This document shows positions 1 through 7,700 of a stretch of DNA of 11,600 nucleotides, piece after piece (position 1 is the first letter of the stretch; each line of letters begins with the position of its first letter). The notes under the pieces are model-generated. The model was not told the origin of the DNA, ran no database searches, and was given only the letters and a program-made list of their open reading frames with translations. The DNA lies in contig SFXD01000072.1 of assembly GCA_004559785.1 (NCBI GenBank), positions 1 to 11,600 on the forward strand. The letters run 5' to 3'. Source of the stretch: a bacterium. GTDB lineage: Bacteria; Bacteroidota; Bacteroidia; Bacteroidales; Bacteroidaceae. The position numbers and the translations under genes are program-made.

Positions 1-46
1 AAAATTCCCAATATTTTCCTAATCTGCCAAAAAAAAAGACGAAAAA

Positions 47-78
47 TGTGTCTATTTGGGGCAAAATGAGTAATTTTG
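47..78 (+). promoter_or_regulatory. Predicted Bacteroidetes-type promoter of nusB
   Basis: The -7 element TAATTTTG at 71-78 fits the Bacteroidetes consensus TAnnTTTG exactly. TGTG at 47-50 matches the -33 element TTTG at three of four positions, with a 20-bp spacer, which is within the usual range. A nine-A run at 29-37 lies just upstream. Transcription would begin near 85, leaving a leader of about 17 nt before the ATG at 102. The match is read from sequence; promoter activity is inferred. Confidence 0.6.
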
Positions 79-101
79 TCCGCTCATTAAGATTATTGTA
101 T

Positions 102-1034
102 ATGATAAACCGCGAATTAATTCGTTTGAAGATTGTTCAAATTACCTATTCCTATTATCAAAGGGGGGAGGTTAAGCCCGAGTCAGCAGAGAAGGAATTG
201 ATGCTTAGCCTTAGCAAGGCGTACGACCTGTATAATTTCCTCCTGCTTCTAATGGTCGAACTCAATCGCATGGCTCTGCGTACCTATGAGATGCGTTGCA
301 ATAGGGCACGTAGGCTGGGAGAGGATGACAGCGTCATCAGTTCCAAGTTCATTGACAACCGCTTCATGTTGCAACTGGAGTCCAACAGGATGCTGATGGA
401 ATACAGGGACAATCAGAAACGTTCGTGGGCAGACCATGAGGAATTCGTACGCTCGCTGATGGCCAAGGTCGAAGAGAGTGAATACTACAAGCAGTACATG
501 GAGAGCGGCAACTCTTCATACGAGGAGGACAGGGAGGTATGGAGGCTCATCTATCGTCACCTGATATGCAACAATGACGAACTCGACCAGATATTGGAGG
601 AATTGAGCCTCTACTGGAACGACGACAAGGTGATAGTGGACACTTTCGTGCTGAAGACCATCAATAGGTTCAACGCTGATAGTACCGCGATGCAGCCATT
701 GCTGCCTGAGTACAAGGACTCCTCCGACCTTGAGTTCGCAAGGAGGCTGATAGTAAGGGCTCTCGGGAATGCCGACTATTACACGAACCTCATAGCGTCT
801 ACCACGAGGAAGTGGGACGTGAAGCGTGTGGCACTGATGGATAGGGTCATATTGCAGATAGCTTTGGCGGAGATTATCTCTTTCCCAGGCATCCCTGTAA
901 ATGTCAGCATCAACGAATATGTAGAGATAGCCAAGATGTATAGTACTCCCAAGAGTGGCAAGTACATCAACGCAACGCTCGACAACATCGTAAAGACCCT
1001 GCAGAAAGAGAACAAACTCATCAAGAATCAATAA
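102..1034 (+). CDS. nusB: Transcription antitermination factor NusB, Bacteroidetes long form
   Basis: NusB binds boxA RNA together with NusE (ribosomal protein S10) and helps RNA polymerase read through rRNA operons. The C-terminal NusB domain spans roughly residues 205-305 of the 310-residue product. It shows W238 in the KWDVKRV stretch, the DRVILQIALAEI helix, VSINEYVEIAKMY (about 268-281) and KYINATLDNIV. The first ~200 residues form an extra helical region absent from the ~139-residue E. coli protein but usual in Bacteroidetes. I chose the ATG at 102 because Bacteroidales homologues begin with an MINRxLIRxKIVQ-like sequence. In-frame starts at GTG 48 and ATG 66 lie upstream of the predicted transcription start, inside the promoter. 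The gene heads a same-strand cluster, with yajC 26 bp downstream. Family is certain; the exact start is likely. Confidence 0.93.
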   Translation: MINRELIRLKIVQITYSYYQRGEVKPESAEKELMLSLSKAYDLYNFLLLLMVELNRMALRTYEMRCNRARRLGEDDSVISSKFIDNRFMLQLESNRMLMEYRDNQKRSWADHEEFVRSLMAKVEESEYYKQYMESGNSSYEEDREVWRLIYRHLICNNDELDQILEELSLYWNDDKVIVDTFVLKTINRFNADSTAMQPLLPEYKDSSDLEFARRLIVRALGNADYYTNLIASTTRKWDVKRVALMDRVILQIALAEIISFPGIPVNVSINEYVEIAKMYSTPKSGKYINATLDNIVKTLQKENKLIKNQ

Positions 1035-1060
1035 TACATTAATTACATATACTTATCATT

Positions 1061-1375
1061 ATGGTAACATTAGCAATGCCCATGTTCCTTTCTGGAAACA
1101 TGAGGGAATTCATGCCGGTACTATTCTGGATATTGATTTTCGTAGTGTTCTACCTGTTCTTCATTCGCCCGCAGAAAAAGAAGCAGAACGAGTTGCGTAA
1201 CTTCCGCAATTCTATTTCAGTAGGGCAGAATGTAGTTACGGCAGGCGGCATATATGGCGTAGTAAAGCAAATAGACGAAGCTGACAATGCCCTGATGATA
1301 GAAGTTGCCAATGGCGTACGCATCAAGGTAGACCGCAATTCGGTATATTCGCAGGCACAGCCTACGCAGGCTTAG
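1061..1375 (+). CDS. yajC: Preprotein translocase subunit YajC
   Basis: YajC is a small inner-membrane accessory protein of the SecYEG-SecDF translocon. The 104-residue product fits the family length (~85-110). It has one transmembrane segment at about residues 17-36 (VLFWILIFVVFYLFFI) followed directly by the family signature RPQKKKQ. A cytoplasmic SH3-like part follows, with VGQNVVTAGGIYGVV and the ending VRIKVDRNSVY. The short polar N-terminus would be periplasmic and the rest cytoplasmic. It lies 26 bp after nusB and 85 bp before the YbbR gene, probably in the same transcript. In many proteobacteria yajC sits beside secD and secF; here it is in the nusB-YbbR-coaE setting seen in Bacteroidetes. 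The ATG at 1061 is the first start and gives the expected short N-terminus. Confidence 0.95.
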   Translation: MVTLAMPMFLSGNMREFMPVLFWILIFVVFYLFFIRPQKKKQNELRNFRNSISVGQNVVTAGGIYGVVKQIDEADNALMIEVANGVRIKVDRNSVYSQAQPTQA

Positions 1376-1443
1376 GAAACACTCCCCAGCGAAAGCACCA
1401 ATCCAATATTCTGGACACACATTCCAAGTGAACATGCTACGGT

Positions 1444-1450
1444 AGGAGGA
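1444..1450 (+). promoter_or_regulatory. Strong Shine-Dalgarno sequence before the YbbR gene
   Basis: The sequence AGGAGGA, complementary to the 16S rRNA 3' end, ends 10 nt before the ATG at 1461. Other starts in this window (nusB, yajC, purL) show only weak or no such motif, so this site helps fix the YbbR start. The spacing is slightly longer than ideal. Confidence 0.5.
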
Positions 1451-1460
1451 CAGATTCGGG

Positions 1461-2471
1461 ATGGAAAAGAAGAGGAGGGATTATTGGTCGGAGATAAGGG
1501 GCATTGCCTTGGGGCACAGGAGCCGGGAAATAATGCTTTTCCTGTTCTTCCTTGGTGTCTCCTTTGGATTCTGGCTCCTTCAGACTCTAAACGAGACGTT
1601 CGAGGCAGAGATAAACATCCCTCTGGCACTGACCAACGTCCCGGACAACATCGTGATAACGACACAGCCCCCCTCCGTACTTGTTGCCAGCGTGCGTGAC
1701 AAGGGAACTTCCTTGATGCGGTTCCATCGTCAACGTGACAGGAAGCCCATTGAACTGGATTTCCGCAAGAGGGATGACGGTGCACAGAGCGGACGCGTAC
1801 TGTTGACCTACCAGGACTTGTCTCGCATCGTGCAGGATTACCTCAATGAGAGTACAGCTCACCTGCTGACGCTAACCCCCGACACGGTAGAATACTACTT
1901 TTGCAGGGGATTGCCAGTGAAACTCGCCGTCAGGCAATGCGGAGAGGTGACTACAGCCCAGCAGAACTACCTGCAGGGGGTGAGCTTCTCGCCCGACTCG
2001 GTAAACGTGTATGCTCCGGTATCCGTACTTGACACTATGAGGTACGCCTATACCAAGTCTGTCGAGCTGAACTCGCTGACAGAGAACGTAACGTGCAACG
2101 TGGACCTCAAGAGCATGAAGGGTGTAAAGTATGAACCCGAAGTAGTGGAGATGACTGTTCTCGTAGGCTACTACACGGAGAAGACTGTCGAGGTTCCTAT
2201 ACGAGGGATAAATTTCCCGGGAGACAAGGGGCTGCGAACATTTCCTTCAAAAGCAAGGCTGACGTTCAGGGTGGAGTCTTCGAAGTACCAAAGCATTACG
2301 TCTGAAAGTTTCGTCTTGGGCGTGACGTACGAAGAGTTGCTCGAGAACACGCATTCCAAATTCAGGCTCTATCTGAAGTCCTTGCCTGAAGGTGTGTCCA
2401 ATGTCAGAATCTCACCGTCCGAGGTTGACTATCTCATAGAACATATAGCAACGGAAGAGGTGACACAATGA
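1461..2471 (+). CDS. YbbR-like domain protein, single-pass membrane anchored
   Basis: The 336-residue product has a charged cytoplasmic N-terminus (MEKKRRDYW), one transmembrane helix at about residues 24-43, and a long extracytoplasmic part of beta-rich repeats. Stretches such as INIPLALTNVPDNIVI, PVKLAVRQC and VEVPIRGINFPG resemble YbbR repeats. In Firmicutes, the YbbR protein CdaR regulates the c-di-AMP cyclase CdaA; no cyclase gene is visible here, so that role is not shown. An AGGAGGA-like ribosome binding site at 1444-1450 sits 10 nt before the ATG at 1461. This is notable because Bacteroidetes genes often lack strong Shine-Dalgarno sequences, and it supports this start. The gene ends in an ATGA overlap with coaE, suggesting coupled translation. 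Family assignment is from recognised sequence pattern and position; the cellular function in this phylum is unknown to me. Confidence 0.82.
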   Translation: MEKKRRDYWSEIRGIALGHRSREIMLFLFFLGVSFGFWLLQTLNETFEAEINIPLALTNVPDNIVITTQPPSVLVASVRDKGTSLMRFHRQRDRKPIELDFRKRDDGAQSGRVLLTYQDLSRIVQDYLNESTAHLLTLTPDTVEYYFCRGLPVKLAVRQCGEVTTAQQNYLQGVSFSPDSVNVYAPVSVLDTMRYAYTKSVELNSLTENVTCNVDLKSMKGVKYEPEVVEMTVLVGYYTEKTVEVPIRGINFPGDKGLRTFPSKARLTFRVESSKYQSITSESFVLGVTYEELLENTHSKFRLYLKSLPEGVSNVRISPSEVDYLIEHIATEEVTQ

Positions 2472-3085
2472 GAAAGCATATACTGATAGGCATCACGGGA
2501 GGTATGGGTAGTGGCAAGAGTTATGTGGCAAAGGTCATGGAATCTTGCCTTGCCATACCAGTGTACGATTGCGACAGCCATGCAAAGAGACTGTGCAATG
2601 AGGACGAGGACGTACGTAGGAAACTCTCAGACCTCGTAGGGGTGGAGCTCTATGCCGGTGGCATGCTCGTGAAGACCGTCCTTTCACGTTATCTGTTCTT
2701 GTCAAGGGATAATGCCGACAAGGTGGAGGCTATCGTCCATCCAGCCGTGAGGCGTGACCTGGAAAGATGGACGGCAACCAGACAAGAAACCATAGTGGCA
2801 GTGGAGAGTGCCATTCTGTACGAGAGTGGGTTCAATTCGTTGACGGACTTCGTGCTATACGTTGATGCAGGCCTCGAAACCCGTATTCAGAGGGCAATGA
2901 GCCGTGATGGCCTGACACGTAGGGACGTGGAATCACGCATGGCGTTGCAGCAGACGGATGAGGCAAGAGGCAAGGCAGACTTCATAGTGGACAACAACGG
3001 AACGGATAGGGACAGGATGGAGGGCGTATTGAGAGAGATAATTACTTTTGTAGAATCAAATATTAAAAACAAACAATCATGTTAG
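2468..3085 (+). CDS. coaE: Dephospho-CoA kinase
   Basis: CoaE phosphorylates the 3'-hydroxyl of the ribose in dephospho-CoA, using ATP, to give coenzyme A; it is cytoplasmic. The 205-residue length matches the family (E. coli 206). Visible motifs are the Walker A loop GGMGSGKS at residues 11-18 and the VYDCDSHAKRL segment (33-42), whose D36 is the expected catalytic aspartate. IVHPAVRRDL (89-98), ESAILYESGF (113-122), the lid region SRDGLTRRDVESRM (145-158) and ADFIVDNNG near 170-178 are also present. The start codon overlaps the YbbR stop in ATGA, and the last 7 nt overlap the start of DUF5606, so the three are probably translated together. No key residue appears missing. Confidence 0.96.
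   Translation: MRKHILIGITGGMGSGKSYVAKVMESCLAIPVYDCDSHAKRLCNEDEDVRRKLSDLVGVELYAGGMLVKTVLSRYLFLSRDNADKVEAIVHPAVRRDLERWTATRQETIVAVESAILYESGFNSLTDFVLYVDAGLETRIQRAMSRDGLTRRDVESRMALQQTDEARGKADFIVDNNGTDRDRMEGVLREIITFVESNIKNKQSC
3043..3050 (+). promoter_or_regulatory. Possible internal promoter (-7 element) for the DUF5606 gene
   Basis: TACTTTTG at 3043-3050, inside the 3' end of coaE, is a perfect match to the Bacteroidetes -7 consensus TAnnTTTG. It is followed by an AT-rich leader up to the ATG at 3079. A start near 3057 would leave a leader of about 22 nt. No good -33 TTTG is seen 19-21 bp upstream, so activity is uncertain. Confidence 0.4.
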
Positions 3086-3498
3086 AGAGAATTTTAGCAA
3101 TATCAGGCAAGCCGGGACTTTATAGGCTATTGTCAAGGGGTAATGGCAGCATAATCGTGGAGACTGTAGACAATCAGAAGAAGCGTATGCCTGTCTTTGG
3201 CGCGGACAAGGTAATAGCCCTGGCTGACATCGCCATGTATACCAATGACAAGGAGGTTCCGTTGCGTCAGGTATTGAAGAACATACTTGAGAAGGAGGAA
3301 GGCAAGTCGATATCCTTGAACTATAAGGCTGCAAGCAAGGATGAACTATCCTCCTACCTTGCAGAGGTATTGCCCGAATACGATAGGGACAGGGTTTATC
3401 CATCGGATATCAAGAAACTCATCCAATGGTACAACATCTTGGTAGAAAATGGGATAACCGACTTCGAGGAGCCAAAGGAAGAGGAGGCTGAAGCATAA
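3079..3498 (+). CDS. DUF5606 family protein
   Basis: This 139-residue protein starts with MLERILAISGKPGLYRLLS and continues with a compact region (SIIVETVDNQKKRMPVFGADKVIALADIAMYT) typical of DUF5606 proteins of Bacteroidetes. The second half is helical (DELSSYLAEVLPEYDRDRVYPSDIKKLIQWYNIL), and the tail is strongly acidic (EEPKEEEAEA). There is no signal peptide or membrane segment, so it should be cytoplasmic. The biochemical role is not known to me. The N-terminal 60 residues look like a small beta-barrel fold, but this is only inferred. It overlaps coaE by 7 nt and may also have its own promoter (3043-3050). It is the last gene of the plus-strand cluster and converges on the chrA gene that ends at 3525. 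Confidence 0.85.
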   Translation: MLERILAISGKPGLYRLLSRGNGSIIVETVDNQKKRMPVFGADKVIALADIAMYTNDKEVPLRQVLKNILEKEEGKSISLNYKAASKDELSSYLAEVLPEYDRDRVYPSDIKKLIQWYNILVENGITDFEEPKEEEAEA

Positions 3499-3524
3499 GC
3501 AGCCATACAAGGCTTGGCACAGGG

Positions 3525-4103
3525 TCAGAATAGTATGAGCCCCGTTACTCCGCACAGAATGATGACGAGTATGGGGCTCATCTTATATACTTTCTGCGCA
3601 ATGAATGCAAAGAGGAATATCCCCACGCTAATCCAGAAACGCCATGGACAAGAGGACATCGAACCAAAATTCTCTTCGTTCGTCAGCAGTAATGCGGCTG
3701 CTGCCAAGAGACCCACTACGGCTGGCCTCAGGCCTTGGAACACGCTTTCCACGGATTTGTGGCTCTTATATTTCATGAGAAACTTGCTGACGACAACCAT
3801 TAGGACGAAGCTGGGCAACACCACTGCTACGGTGGCTATCAGGCTACCCAATACACCCCAGTAAGGCTCGTAGCCGGCGTTTACCAACGAGGAATAACCC
3901 ACGTATGTGGCACTGTTGATGCCTATTGGTCCAGGAGTGCTCTGGCTGATGGCTACGATGTCCGTGAATTGTCCCATCGTCATCCAATGGTGCTTGTTCA
4001 CTACTTCGCCCTGTATCATTGAAATCATGGCATATCCTCCTCCGAATCCCAGAAGCCCAATCTTGAAGAATGTCCAAAACAGACGTAGCATTAACAGTAG
4101 CAT
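3525..4103 (-). CDS. chrA: ChrA-family transporter, half-size subunit (second of pair)
   Basis: ChrA (CHR family) proteins are inner-membrane anion transporters linked to chromate efflux and sulfate-like ions. This 192-residue protein is a single ChrA half, as in the paired short-chain type. Its signature comprises FFKIGLLGFGGGYAMISMI near the N-terminus, SQSTPGPIGINSATYVGY at about 54-71 and GLRPAVVGLLAAA near 124-136. Four to six hydrophobic segments follow through to the C-terminus. Full-length ChrA proteins contain two such halves; here the other half is the gene at 4189-4716. In Bacillus subtilis two such short proteins are both needed for chromate resistance, which suggests a heterodimer here. 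The start is 4103; an in-frame ATG at 4091 is equally plausible. The 85-bp leader carries a TATC repeat. Chromate as the true substrate is not shown. Confidence 0.88.
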   Translation of the reverse strand: MLLLMLRLFWTFFKIGLLGFGGGYAMISMIQGEVVNKHHWMTMGQFTDIVAISQSTPGPIGINSATYVGYSSLVNAGYEPYWGVLGSLIATVAVVLPSFVLMVVVSKFLMKYKSHKSVESVFQGLRPAVVGLLAAAALLLTNEENFGSMSSCPWRFWISVGIFLFAFIAQKVYKMSPILVIILCGVTGLILF

Positions 4104-4124
4104 TTCTCTATACCTTTATATACA

Positions 4125-4140
4125 TATCTATCTATCTATC
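4125..4140. repeat. TATC tetranucleotide repeat, four perfect copies
   Basis: Four perfect TATC units occupy 4125-4140 (GATA on the minus strand). They lie 21-36 bp upstream of the ATG at 4103, inside the leader between the two chrA halves. A tetranucleotide repeat here could vary in copy number by slippage and alter spacing in the leader. Four copies is a short tract, so it may simply be chance. Confidence 0.75.
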
Positions 4141-4188
4141 GTAACTTGTGTGTGTCTTATGGCTTGTATATTGCCAATACGCGTAATG

Positions 4189-4716
4189 TCAATCCTTGAT
4201 GTACTGACCGTAGGCATATCCTCCAATGCCGGCAATCAGGATGACATAGATGGGGTTGAGACCCACAAGCCATATCAGTAGGGCTGCCGTTATGGGAATC
4301 CAGATGTTATATCTCGTCAGCCTCGCACTCTTGGCAAGCTTGAAGACGGGAGACGCTATCAATGCCACTACGGCAGGTCGCAGCCCAAGGAAGAATCGCT
4401 CGACGTATTCGTTGTCCCTAAACTGCTGGAAAGCCAATGCCAACGCCAGGATAATCACAAACGAAGGCAGGCAGGCACCGACGGTGCTGATGAACGCACC
4501 CCTTATGCCCGCCTTCTTGTAGCCGATGAATATGCTGATGTTGACGGCGAATATGCCGGGGCATGACTGTGCCACGGCAATGAGGTCCATGAGTTCCTCG
4601 TGTGACACCCATTGCTTGTCCTCCACGACATTCTTCTCAATGAGCGGAATCATTGCATAGCCCCCACCTATTGTGAAGAGCCCTATCTTGGAGAAGGTGA
4701 CGAACAATTCAAACAT
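4189..4716 (-). CDS. chrA: ChrA-family transporter, half-size subunit (first of pair)
   Basis: This is a 175-residue single-domain CHR-family membrane protein. It begins MFELFVTFSKIGLFTIGGGYAMIPLIEKNVV, the family's N-terminal signature, and has AQSCPGIFAVNISIFIGY at about 49-66 and FFLGLRPAVVALIASPVFKL near 108-127. Hydrophobic helices follow at 75-95 and in the last 40 residues. It is the partner of the half gene downstream (starting at 4103), and the two probably form one transporter of opposite-topology halves. One difference stands out: the usual PGP motif is PGI here, while the other half keeps PGP. It starts 38 bp after the purL stop, preceded by a GAGG-like ribosome binding site, and no separate promoter is evident, so it is probably expressed from the purL promoter. 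The transported ion is not known. Confidence 0.88.
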   Translation of the reverse strand: MFELFVTFSKIGLFTIGGGYAMIPLIEKNVVEDKQWVSHEELMDLIAVAQSCPGIFAVNISIFIGYKKAGIRGAFISTVGACLPSFVIILALALAFQQFRDNEYVERFFLGLRPAVVALIASPVFKLAKSARLTRYNIWIPITAALLIWLVGLNPIYVILIAGIGGYAYGQYIKD

Positions 4717-4754
4717 ACCTCAATAATATGCCTTATACGCACGTTAGCCTGCCA

Positions 4755-7700
4755 CTACCTGCCCACGGACGCTATCCATTCCCTTGCATTGACGAATGCC
4801 TCTATCCATGGTGTCACCATGTCGGTTTGGCGGCGTTGTGCAGGGTAGTATCCACATTGCCATGGGAAGAAGGCGCGTTCGAGGTGTGGCATCATGGCAA
4901 GGTGCCTTCCGTCTGCACTGCAGATTCCTGCCGTCGAGAAGTCGCTTCCGTTAGGGTTGGCAGGATAGCCGTCGTAGTTGTATTTGAGTACTATGTTGTA
5001 TTCCTCTTCCTTTCCCGGGAGGTGGAACTTGCCTTCACCATGGGCAACCCATATTCCGAGGCTGCTTCCGCTCAGGCTGCCCATTAGCACGCTGTCGTTG
5101 TGCAGTACGGTTACGCCCACGAAGCCTGATTCGAACTTGTGGCTGTCGTTGTGCATCATGCGCACCCTGTCGGCATTGTCTGACTGGGCGGTCGTCTTGC
5201 CTACAAGTCCAAGTTCCACCATCAACTGGCATCCGTTGCATACTCCGAGCGAAAGGGTGTCGGGGCGTGCATAGAATCTGTCCAAGGCCTCCTTTGCCTT
5301 GGGGTTGTAGAGGAATGCGCCTGCCCATCCCTTGGCAGAACCAAGTACGTCGCTGTTGGAGAATCCTCCACAGAAGACGATGAAGTTCACCTCATCGAGG
5401 GTTTCCCGCCCAGAGATGAGGTCTGTCATCATTACGTCCTTTACCTCAAAGCCAGCAAGGTACAGCATGTATGCCATTTCCCTCTCCCCGTTGGTGCCCT
5501 TCTCGCGTATGATGGCAGCCTTGGGTGCATTTGACTTGTCATGGCTCTCCTTCCACCTGTCGGGATTCAGTCCATACTGTCCGAGTTTTCCTGTGAATGA
5601 AGGCAGTATGTTCCACTGAAGGGGCTGGTGCTTGTAGTTGCAGTATCTCTCGTCGGCCTTGCCGTTGAAGCTTTGCCTCCTGTCAAGCAGGTGGCTTGTG
5701 CCGTACCATGTGTCTCTAAGGCTGTCGATGTCGAACTTGTGCTGGAATGAGCCTTTCTTGACCAGTATGTGCCTCTCCGAGCAAGGTTGTCCTATGTTGA
5801 CATATCCTATGCCTTCGTCTTCAAGCAACTTCTTGACCTCCGTGCGGTATCTGTTGTCCACCTGGATTATTACGCCGGGGTTCTCGGCAAACAGCACCTT
5901 GACGAGGTCGTCGCACTTAATCTTGTCGAGGTTGATTTCCAATCCGCCCTTGGTGTTGGCAAAGGTCATTTCCAGCAGGGTTGTTATCAATCCGCCTGCA
6001 CTGATGTCGTGTCCTGCCAGTATGCGTCCCTTGCCGATGAGGCTCTGGATGGCATTGAAGGCATCGCGGAAATACTCTGCGTTCCTGACGGCGGGAACGT
6101 CGCTGCCTATCTTGTTGAGGCTCTGTGCGAATGCGCTGCCTCCCAATTTCAGTTCGTCAAACGAGAAGTCGATGTGGTACAGGGTGGATGGTACGTCCTG
6201 TATGACAGGTGTCACGACCTTGGTGATGTCGTCCACCTGTCCGCCGCTGGAGACAATCACCGTGCCCGGAGAGATTATCTTCTCGCCGTCGGGATATTTC
6301 TGCGTCATGCTCAGCGAATCCTTTCCAGTAGGTACGTTGATACGGAGGCTGCAGCAGAAGTCGCTGAGAGCCTTCACGGCAGTGTAAAGCCTTGCGTCCT
6401 CTCCCTGCTGTGCCCTGCATGGCCACATCCAGTTGGCACTGAGGCTTACGCTGTCCAGTCCTTCTTCCAGAGGAGCCCAGACGATGTTTGTAAGTGACTC
6501 TGCCACGCTGAGTACCGAACCGGCGGCAGGGTCTGCCAGTGCTGCCTGTGGGGCATGGCCTATTGCTGTGGCTATTCCCTTCCTGCCTCTGTAGTCGAGT
6601 GCCACTACTCCGCAGTCGGACAGCGGCAATTGCAGTTCGCCCTGGCATTGCTGGCGTGCAACCTTTCCTGTGACGCTTCGGTCCACCTTGTTTGTCAGCC
6701 AGTCCTTGCAAGCCACGGCCTCCAGCCTCAGTACGCTTTCCAGTTTCTCGTCCAATCCCTCTTGGTCGTATACGGCATCCTGATATTCGCGTACCACGGT
6801 GTTGTCCCTCATGACAGTCTTTGGGCTATGGCCGAACATCTGGCTAACCTCCAGGTCGAACGGCCTTATGCCGTCGCCCTGCTCGAAGGCGAAATGTGCG
6901 TCTCCCGTCGTTTCTCCCACCACGTACATGGGTGTGCGTTCCCTGTCGGCTATCTGCCGTACGTGGTCGATGTGCCTTTCGTCGATGAGCAATCCCATCC
7001 TCTCCTGGCTTTCGTTGGCTATTATCTCCTTGGCCGATAGGGTGTGGTCGCCTATGGGCAGTTTGGTCATGTCAATCAGACCTCCGCATTCTTCCACGAG
7101 TTCGCTCAGGCAGTTGACGTGTCCTGCACTGCCGTGGTCGTGTATGCTCACCACGGGGTTTACCTCCTCCTCGCACAGGGCACGGATCAGGTTGTTGGCA
7201 CGTTTCTGCATCTCGGGGTTGGCACGCTGCACGGCGTTCAGTTCAATGCCGCTGCTGTACCTTCCCGTCTCCACGGACGACACGGATCCTCCTCCCAGTC
7301 CTATGCGGTAGTTGTCTCCTCCAACCACTACTATCTTGTTGCCTTTCACAGGCTTGCCCTTGAGGCAGTCGCGCTTGGTGCCGTACCCTACGCCCCCGGC
7401 AAGCATTATGACCTTGTCGTAGGCATACTTCTCCCCATTTTCCTGGTGCTCGAATGTCAGTACGGAGCCGCATACCAGAGGCTGACCGAACTTGTTGCCG
7501 AAGTCGCTGGCTCCGTTGGAGGCCTTGATAAGGATCTGTTCAGGAGTCTGGTAGAGCCATTTCCTTACGGGAAGTATTTCCTCCCACTTGCGCCCTTCCT
7601 CGCTTCTGGGGTAACTGGTCATATAGACGGCAGTGCCTGCTATTGGCCATGAGCCTACTCCGCCGCCCATGCGGTCGCGTATCTCCCCACCCGTACCGGT

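Noticed and set aside
516..1031. 171-codon minus-strand frame opposite nusB
   Set aside because: It is fully antisense to the conserved NusB domain, with no family likeness.
3486..3504. Hairpin GGCTG-9 nt-CAGCC at the end of DUF5606 as a terminator
   Set aside because: The stem is only 5 bp, the stop codon is in the loop and no T-tract follows on either strand.
5638..6497. Long plus-strand open frames (over 240 codons) opposite purL
   Set aside because: They lie wholly inside the purL gene, which has complete catalytic motifs; they arise from its codon bias and show no recognisable protein features.
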